Positions 22,866 through 30,800 of a stretch of 64,000 nucleotides of DNA are shown in pieces. The stretch's first letter is position 1; every line of letters starts with the position of its first letter. The DNA comes from Fremontodendron californicum (lineage: Eukaryota; Streptophyta; Magnoliopsida; Malvales; Malvaceae). Location of the stretch: assembly GCA_030761205.1 (NCBI GenBank), contig JAULJL010000001.1, positions 34,419,145 through 34,483,144 of the forward strand. The letters run 5' to 3'. The notes under the pieces were generated by a model, which had not been told where the DNA came from, searched no databases, and saw nothing but the letters and a program-made list of their open reading frames with translations. The translations under genes were made by a program, and so were the position numbers.

Positions 22866-24354
22866 TGATGGAAACTCAATTAAGAGTTGTAAACCCAAGT
22901 GCAGGTTATGTTCAAGTAATAAATTCTCGGGTGTCCGAGGTCGAACCACAGGGAAGCGTATTAATAAGTATAAGTTTATAAATATATAAGACAAAGAAAG
23001 TAAACAAGATATTAGGGAATCAACAACAAAATAAGATAAACAAGATATTAGAGAACAAAATAAACAAAATAACATAAAAACAATTAAACAAGATATAAAA
23101 AACAATAAGAAATGATGTTGAGGTTAGAGAATCCACTCTTGGTGTTATGCTAAGATTAATCTTGTTTTATTACACAATTGAAATCCACACATAAGGGAGG
23201 TTCCAATCGGAAGGTTTAGCAATTCAGTCCAACGTCCATAGCATATGATATTATGTTCATTTGGTGTCCTCAAAACTCATAAAAAGAGTCCAAGCATTCC
23301 TTATGCCAAGGTATATGTCTACAACAAATCAAGGTTATGAAACCAAGCATTTACTGTGCCATTTTCATTGTCAATAATGAATCAAGATCTCTACTTTGCA
23401 AGTATGATTTTAAACCAAAAGAAAATATTATCTATACTAGTGTTTATAAATGATGATTCATTTTAGCTCATGTTTAAGAGACTAACCTTAGCATTTACCA
23501 AGAGCTTCACCTCATCACCTCAACAATATGATTAGCAACACATACTAGATATGAATAAAATGAAAAGAAATGTAAGAAGCATAAGTAAATAAAAAAGAAA
23601 ACTAGAGAAAGGAAAGAAGAAGAAAACTTAGAGAATTTTACTACAAAGGCTAATATCCTACCAATGTATAATGTATCCCAATACTCATCCAAGGCCCTCT
23701 ATTTATACACATTTTGGAGGGCTAAATGACAAGAGACAAGCTTTACAAATTTCAAAGGTAGGTATAATAGGTGGGTGCATTTTTCTAACAATTTTCGTCA
23801 TATTGTATGACAATTCTGATCAGCCAGCTTGATGGTAGATTTTGTCAATGTTGGAGGCTCGATCTGATAAAATGGTCTTCTAGAAAAATATACCCCTATC
23901 AGTTACGGATCCATAGCCGTTGGAATCAGATCATTTGCGCACGTGGATCGGAAGATATGGTCAAAATACCAAAACGGTGCAGAACAGACGTCATTGCACA
24001 TCAGCCAACTTGATGGTCGATTTCGCTAGGGAAAACGACTCCGTTTCAAGAAGTGTAAAACATGAAAAAGATAGATATGCCTCTTAGCTTTGCAGGGATA
24101 CAAAGTTCAGCCTTATTGCTTCAGTGAAACTCGAGATATAGCTGATATGGCAAAAGGTGTCGGAACTGGAACTGAACTGGATTTGCCCTTAATTCTAGTA
24201 ATCTGAAATCACTCAAAGAAACTTGTGAAAAACACCAAATTACATAAAAATATAAAAGATCATAAACACAATTAGACTAAACAATAATAACTCGTATTTG
24301 ACACAAAACAATAATAAAACATAACTAAAAACTATATAATTATACGAGTTATCA
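22866..24354 (-). repeat. 3' LTR of the Athila element
   Basis: 1489 bp, TGATGGAAAC...CGAGTTATCA, with the same length as 33401-34889 and no mismatch noticed. The frame shown at 23507-23692 occurs in both LTRs (offset exactly 10535) and is not considered a gene. Confidence 0.95.
23699..23707 (-). promoter_or_regulatory. TATA box in the Athila 3' LTR
   Basis: TATAAATAG on the minus strand, followed by GGG. The functional copy for the full-length transcript is the identical one in the 5' LTR at 34234-34242. Confidence 0.6.
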
Positions 24355-24372
24355 CACCCCCATACTTAGATT
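24355..24372 (-). other. Polypurine tract of the Athila element
   Basis: Plus-strand cacccccatacttag directly after the LTR gives CTAAGTATGGGGGTG on the minus strand, abutting the TGATAACTCG start of the 3' LTR. It is the primer for plus-strand DNA synthesis. Confidence 0.75.
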
Positions 24373-26085
24373 GTTGCTAGTCCCTAGCAACGACTCAATA
24401 AAATAAGAAAATCTAATCTAATCCATTTTCGTAGGAAATCACGGTGGCACTTAGCATGTGACACAAGCCTTTAAACCCCTAGGTGTCCCTAGTGGACGAG
24501 TTTAGTCTCGTGAGGGTTTACTAGGACGATACCCACAAACATTGAAGACATAAGAAAAACTAAAAATAATAATTATAACTAATCCTTCCAATATAAATTA
24601 GAGATAATCATTGGACAAGTCTTAAAAACTAATCAATAGCTTAAAGAAATTCACAAAAAAATCTTGCTTGAATGTAAATAGTTTGAGTTAAGCCAATATT
24701 AACATAACATATTTCAATCAAAATAGTGCATATTCAAACTTAATCTCAACTTCTCACATGGGATACTCTCTTGATTTTCACTCTTTAAAGTAGTGGTAAA
24801 GTGTTTACACTCAATCAATCTCATGAAAACACTTCTACCATATGCTTGCTTGTCCACCTATTCTCCACTATTTAGATCATACAACTTCATAAATCAAGAG
24901 GTCTTTATTCAAGGTTGTAATGGGGCCAAAGGGTTATAATGTGGTTAAAGAACAAAAGGATAAAGATATCACAAAGGTTCCAAAGAGTTCATAGATTTTA
25001 GAGACATAATAAGATCATACAAATAAAACTTCTCAAAACTCTTATAAAGCACATAATAACATAGGCTAAATATTCATGTTGAGCCTTTGCATCATTCTAA
25101 CCAACTTTGTAACATCTTTTTCTAGAAGTTCAAGAGAAGATTTTTTTTTTTTTTTTAATATGGGAATGTATTTGACAATGATCCCTTTCTTTTTCTCTTG
25201 ACTTTTTCTTTTCTTTTCTTCCCCCACACTTATCTTTTGTTTCTAACCCAAATTTTCAACTAAAAATATCCCTTGTTTTTTTGCAATATGTCTCAAAATA
25301 TATAATCCATCTTTAGAACAAGGGTAAGGATATAAGTATATTTAGGCTAGGTGTAAGTTGTGGTTACCAATAAAACAGCATATTTAATGTAGGCTCAAAT
25401 TGGCTCACTAGTGGGGATGTTCTCTTAGAACATTAATAATGGATGGCTGTTTGGCTCTGGTTATAATCCTAATGCCTCTATCATATTCATGTTGTCACAT
25501 GTATCAATATAGTCTCAAACGGTTTAAAGCAAGTTCTAGAGAATCATGTAATCATAAGAGCACTCAAGAAAGAAATTAGATTGATTTGTATAATGCATCA
25601 ATCATTATAGGCTCAAAAACTCACAAAGATGATTATACAAGTCAGATTAAGTCTAAACATGCTTCTTTCTCAATCAACATATCATATTAACATTGGCTCA
25701 TAAAAAGGTTGACATCAAGCTCAATTCTCATGAAAATCTTCTCACTAATAAATCTGTTTTAGACTTATGCAATTCATATCTCATCATTGTATTGAAAGTA
25801 ACTAAAAAAACACACTAAGTCTAAACATGCTTTTTTTTTTTTTTTTTTTTTTTTGTTTTTTATTTTTTGTTTTTTTTTTGTTTTTTTGAAGAAGAAAACT
25901 TAAATCAAAGTGACAAGGTATGTCTCAAGTCTCCCTTACTCAGACCTTGTTCAGAATGAATACTTCTAAATGTCTTAAAACACAACAATTTTTTTTTTTT
26001 TTTAGCAAAATATGTCCCTTACCCCCTACTAAAATATGACATTGTCCCCAATGTCAAATTTTAAAGGTAGAATTTAGGAGATATT
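24373..26085 (-). other. Athila 3' non-coding region with homopolymer tracts
   Basis: No gene. The part 24427-25818 is shared with the non-autonomous element at 8736-10185. Poly-T tracts (poly-A on the element strand) occur at 25141-25156 (16), 25831-25854 (24) and 25989-26003 (15). A CATTGTCCCCAATG inverted motif at about 26041-26055 and CCCCC near 26018 resemble the GGGG-rich signals common in Athila 3' regions. This suggests that Athila-proper sequence resumes by about 26080. Confidence 0.6.
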
Positions 26086-26148
26086 ACCTGCAGAGGTTGC
26101 TAACCACTTATTATAACTGAGACACAACAAGCAAAATGTTAGATACTG

Positions 26149-26838
26149 TCACAAAGACAAAGTGCAATCCACTCCTTGCTCGTCCATATCTCTTTTTCTT
26201 TTTCCGAGCGTTTGCGAAACAACCGTAGCAGATAAACACTCATAAGCTTGTAGCTTTTTGAGTAAATCTTCAATGGTTGTAGCAGAAATTATGGTTCTCC
26301 TTGCCTCTGAAAACATGAATCCGTTATCCACAGCATTATCTAAATATGAAAGTAAATTACTAAAATAACCATTAATATTAAGCAAACCAATGGGTTTCTT
26401 ATTTGTGACCAAAGATGACCAAGAAGCCACGCAAGCTATTTCTTCCAATGTACCCAGACCTCCTGGTAAAGCGATGAATGCATCGGCAGAATGGTACATG
26501 ATTGTTATCCGTTCAGGGATACTCCAGACTTGTATTTCCTTACCCACGGTAGGTCCACAAAAATCTGTGAATAGTTTTGGCACGATTCCTAGAACTGGAC
26601 TTCCTCCGGCGTGTGCTGCTGTAGCGACTGCTCCCATTAAACCCGTACTACCGCCTCCATAAATCAAGTGGATCTTTTGTTGGGCAAGTATTACTCCAAC
26701 TCTTATGGCTTCATCAGCGAATATGTTATTTTTCCCTGGATAAGCACCTCCAAAGACACAAATTTTTTTAATGCGCTGGGACGAAGTGCTTTCCAATTTT
26801 TTTTTCTTTTTCGAGTGCCTGAAAGAGAATGAGTACAT
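26149..26838 (-). CDS. LOG-family cytokinin riboside 5'-monophosphate phosphoribohydrolase-like ORF
   Basis: An intact, intronless 229-residue frame. LOG enzymes release active cytokinin bases from their riboside monophosphates in one step. Visible family features are a Rossmann-type start KKICVFGG (about residue 24), YGGGSTGLMG, a retained Arg in the region before DAFIALPGGLGTLEE, and that signature itself (PGGxGTxxE, with the catalytic Glu). The length is close to typical plant LOGs (about 210-230). Departures include GAYPG in place of the usual GSSxG and RI where LOGs have RK. The N-terminus is a Lys-rich tract. A TTCTCTTTCAG acceptor-like site at 26819-26829 could remove the first Met by splicing. 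It lies inside the Athila element, downstream of pol and in the same orientation. A closely related host LOG was not seen. Whether it is expressed or active is unknown. Confidence 0.85.
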   Translation of the reverse strand: MYSFSFRHSKKKKKLESTSSQRIKKICVFGGAYPGKNNIFADEAIRVGVILAQQKIHLIYGGGSTGLMGAVATAAHAGGSPVLGIVPKLFTDFCGPTVGKEIQVWSIPERITIMYHSADAFIALPGGLGTLEEIACVASWSSLVTNKKPIGLLNINGYFSNLLSYLDNAVDNGFMFSEARRTIISATTIEDLLKKLQAYECLSATVVSQTLGKRKRDMDEQGVDCTLSL

Positions 26839-27093
26839 GGTGTAATATATAGAGGACTGAGTAGTGAATCAGACAAGAGTAATAATGTCGCCGAAAGTGT
26901 ATTTGACCTGTCAGAAGAAAATGTTAACCTAACAAAAGATTTTTGCGTGATTTCAGGAAGAAAATCAAAAAGAGAAGAAAAATCAATCGTAAAAGACCAA
27001 TGCAAAAAAAAAACGAGAATAATTACACAAATCGAACAACACGTAAATTAAACTGAAATAAAGTTATTGCAAATCAAACCAAAAGCTGAGAAG
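26839..27093 (-). other. Spacer between the virus-like frame and the LOG ORF
   Basis: About 250 bases. An open frame (27005-26703) overlaps the start of the LOG ORF in another phase and has no family resemblance. A CTATATATTAC motif (plus about 26842-26854) lies just before the LOG Met and could be a TATA-like element. Confidence 0.4.
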
Positions 27094-27703
27094 TCATTTA
27101 TTGTAGTTGTGATTGTGGCTCACATCTTCCTCTGGTTTTACGTCCAGAAACGGCTTAAACGCCTTCTATGAGTCGAGGATATGCTTCCCATCCAGTTTTC
27201 TTACAAGCTGGCAAACAGGGTCTTTTATCATCAGATTCCCAAGATGTTGCCATTCCCTTTGGAATTGCGGCCATAAATCAAGAATTTCTCTTTGTACGTC
27301 TCCACTAGGATGCGTCTCAAGAGAAAGTTGGATATTACCCAAATTCTCCTTACTCAGTCCATCCTTAATGAATTCAATTTTTATCATCTCGATTAGAGGA
27401 CGGAATCCCAATAGAACGACATTTACCGTTACACGTCCATCGTGCACACTTGTGGCAATTTGAACTCATGCGCTTTGCTCGTCGCTTCTTTGCATAAGTG
27501 CTTCTACCTGTACCTGGTAAATGCAAAACAGGAAGATATTCATCTTCACGTACCTTGGCTTCAATTATCCAACGTATGTCTTCAGGAATCCCTTTGTTCA
27601 TAAGCATTCTTAATCTTTCTAATCGAACTTGGTAAAGCTTCAGTAAAATATTCCGAGGAAAAGGAGGAAATCGTTTCTGCAATCTTTTGAGAATATCATC
27701 CAT
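27094..27703 (-). pseudogene. Betaflexivirus-like nucleic-acid-binding protein frame, broken
   Basis: The frame starting with Met at 27703 (MDDILKRL) carries the motif GTGRSTYAKKRRA followed by CHKCARWTCNGKC (CX2CX4CX3C). A basic GRS-YA-RRA segment just before a Cys cluster is the signature of the small nucleic-acid-binding proteins at the 3' end of carla-, viti- and related Betaflexiviridae genomes. Several of these act as RNA-silencing suppressors. The frame ends at 27374. Similarity seems to carry on in another phase (27447-27166), where one TAG at 27166-27168 precedes 23 more codons to a TGA at 27094. So there is at least one frameshift and one stop. A long T tract ending in TTCAG (27705-27720) lies exactly before the ATG and is a strong plant splice acceptor. 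It may be a decayed captured viral gene. A convergent zinc-finger protein of the element is the alternative. Confidence 0.5.
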
Positions 27704-27704
27704 C

Positions 27705-27730
27705 CTGAAAAAAAAAATGAAATAAAATAA
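27705..27730 (-). promoter_or_regulatory. Splice-acceptor-like tract before the captured frame
   Basis: On the minus strand a T-rich run ends in TTTTTTTTTCAG directly followed by GATGG, placing the acceptor one base before the first ATG of the virus-like frame. It is consistent with expression of the post-pol genes from a spliced retroelement RNA, as proposed for env-like ORFs of Athila. Confidence 0.5.
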
Positions 27731-27838
27731 AATGAAAGAGAAATTTATATACAATATCAGTTTTGTGGGTAGCTGATGGAACCGACTTAAATAATCACGG
27801 AGTACCGTTATCCGCCATTTAACCGGGAAAAAAATGAA

Positions 27839-27862
27839 TTTTTTTTTTTTTTTTTTTTTTTT
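27839..27862 (-). repeat. 24-base poly(A) tract (element strand) after pol
   Basis: An unbroken run of 24 T on the plus strand, 28 bases past the gag-pol stop codon in element orientation. It marks the pol-side border of the foreign segment and could be the scar of template switching onto a polyadenylated RNA. Confidence 0.7.
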
Positions 27863-27889
27863 GAAGATTAGTAAAAATTATATTTACAT

Positions 27890-30800
27890 CTAGTTATTTT
27901 CAAAACAAGGATCAGAAAGAAAAACAACCTCTTCTTGAGTAACATGATTTTCCAAAAAAAGTTTGAGTCTTTGTCCATTTACCTTGAATACGTTACCATT
28001 TTGAGGATTCTCAATGTCAACTGCTCCATAATGATACACATGCTTAACCACAAATGGGCCAGTCCATCTTGATCTCAACTTACCAGGAAATATGTGAAGT
28101 CTAGAATTATAAAGTAGAACTTTTTGCCCAACATTAAATGTTTTTCTTGAAATTAACTTGTCATGAAAGGCTTTAGTTCTTTCTTTATGAATTTTAGAAT
28201 TCTCATATGCATCATTTCTGAGTTCCTCAAGTTCATTGATTTGTAATTTTCGTAAATTAGAAGCGTCATCAAGGTTTGAGTTGAACATTTTAATGGCCCA
28301 ATATGCTTTATGCTCAAGTTCCACAGGTAAATGACAAGGTTTTCCATAAACTAGCCTATAAGGAGACATGCCCAATGCTGTTTTAAAAGCTGTTCGATAG
28401 GCCCATAATGCATCGTTAAGTCTAAGAGACCAATCTTTGCGATTTGGATTAACTGTCTTTTCCAAAATTTGTTTAATCTCCCTATTTGCTAATTCTACCT
28501 GTCCATTTGTCTGCGGGTGATAAGGGGTTGCAACTTTGTGTGTAATGGCATATTTCTTCATTAATGTTTCAAAAACCTTGTTGCAAAAATGTGTTCCCCC
28601 ATCGCTTATGATAGATCGAGGAATTCCAAATCGACTCAAAATATTTTCTTTTAAAAATTTAATCACTGTTTTGTGATCATTATTTCGACATGGAATTGCC
28701 TCTATCCACTTTGAAACATAATCTATTGCAACTAAAATGTATAAGAAACCAAAAGATGGTGGAAATGGTCCCATGAAATCAATACCCCAACAGTCAAAAA
28801 TTTCAATTACAAGAATTGGGTTCAAAGGCATCATGTTTCTTTTCGAAATGGAACCTAATTTTTGACAACTTTCACATGACTTGCAAAAATTATGGGCATC
28901 TTTGAACAAAGTTGGCCAGTAAAATCCACACTGTAAAATTTTTGCAGCAGTTTTCTTTGATGAAAAATGACCACCACATGCCTCGGAATGACAAAACTTA
29001 ATTACACTACTTACCTCATTGTCGGGAATGCATCTTCGAAAAATCTGATCAGGACAATATTTGAACAAGTAAGGGTCATCCCAATAGAACTTCTTTACCT
29101 CATTCAGAAACTTCCTTTTATCTTGGGTGCTCCATTGAGAAGGAATTTTTCCTGTAGCAAGAAAATTAGCAATGTCAGCAAACCAAGGTGTCGTGGAGAC
29201 AATTAGAAGTTGTTCATCAGGAAAAGTATCATTTATTGGTGAGGTTCCAAAAGATTCATCACAAACAAGTCTTGATAAATGATCAGCCACCACATTTTCT
29301 ACTCCTTTTTTATCTCGAATGGTGATGTCAAATTCTTGCAGCAAAAGGATCCACCTCAGCAACCTAGGTTTTGCATCCTTCTTAGAGAGAAGATATTTTA
29401 AAGCTGCATGATCACTAAAGACAACAATTGATGATCCAACAAGGTAAGATCTGAATTTATCCAATGCAAAAACAACTGCAAGTAATTCCTTTTCTGTAGT
29501 GGAATAATTCATTTGGGCTCTATTTAAAGTTTTACTTGCATAGTAAATTACATGTGGTTTATTATCTTTCCTTTGTCCTAACACAGCACCAACAGCATAG
29601 TCACTAGCATCACACATTATTTCAAATGGTAAAGACCAATCAGGAGATCTCATAATAGGAGCAGTAGTGAGCATATTTTTGAGTTTTTCAAAAGCATCTT
29701 CACAATCTTTAGTCCATTCAAATGCAGTGTCTTTCATTAAAAGATTACATAGAGGTTTAGATATCGTGCTAAAATCTTTTATGAATCTTCTATAAAAACC
29801 TGCATGTCCCAAGAATGACCTAATGTCCTTTACTGTCTTTGGTGTGGGTAGATTAGCAATCAATTCAAGTTTTGACTTGTCTACCTCAATCCCTTTTGCA
29901 GAAACAATGTGACCTAGTACAATACCTTTAGTGACCATGAAATGACATTTTTCCCAATTAAGAACAAGATTTTTTTCTTCACACCTAATTAATACATTTT
30001 TCAAATTGGCTAAGCAATCATCAAATGAATCACCAGAAACAGAAAAATCATCCATGAAAATCTCAAGATTACGTTCAATCATGTCACTAAAAATGCTAAG
30101 CATGCATCTTTGAAATGTGGCAGGGGCGTTACATAATCCAAATGGCATTCTACGATATGCAAAAGTACCAAAAGGACATGTAAAAGTGGTTTTCTCTTGG
30201 TCCTCAAGTGCAATGGCAATTTGATTATACCCAGAATATCCATCTATAAAACAATAAAACTCATGCCCTGCAACTCTTTCTAAGATTTGATCCATGAAAG
30301 GCAAAGGGAAATGATCTTTCCTCGTCACTGAGTTAAGTTTCCTATAGTCAATGCACATGCGCCAACCAGTAACAGTCCTAGCTGGAATTAATTCATTGTT
30401 TTCATTTTTAACTACAGTAACTCCAGATTTCTTAGGTACGACTTGAGTAGGACTTACCCATTTGCTATCAGAGATAGGATAAATGATTCCATTATCTAGA
30501 AGTTTAATGACTTCATTTCTCACTACTTCTTTCATATTAGGATTAAGCCTTCGTTGCATTTGTCTAGAGGGTTTAGCATTTTCCTCTAAATAAATATTAT
30601 GTGTGCAGATTAATGGGCTTATTCCCTTTATGTCAGCTAAGGTCCATCCTAATGCATTTTTGTGCATCTTCAAAAGTTGTAACAACTTACCTTCTTGTAG
30701 TTCATCAAGATGTGAAGAAATTATGACTGGAAAAGTTTCACTCTCACCCAAAAAGGAATATTTTAGCTCGGATGGCAATGGTTTTAACTCCAGCTTGGGT

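Noticed and set aside
23507..23692. A 61-codon ORF found identically at 34042-34227
   Set aside because: Identity simply reflects the duplicated LTR; the hydrophobic product has no start context or family resemblance.
26703..27005. A 100-codon minus-strand frame overlapping the LOG start
   Set aside because: It shares DNA with the LOG N-terminus in another phase and has no recognisable motif, so it is probably an untranslated leader.
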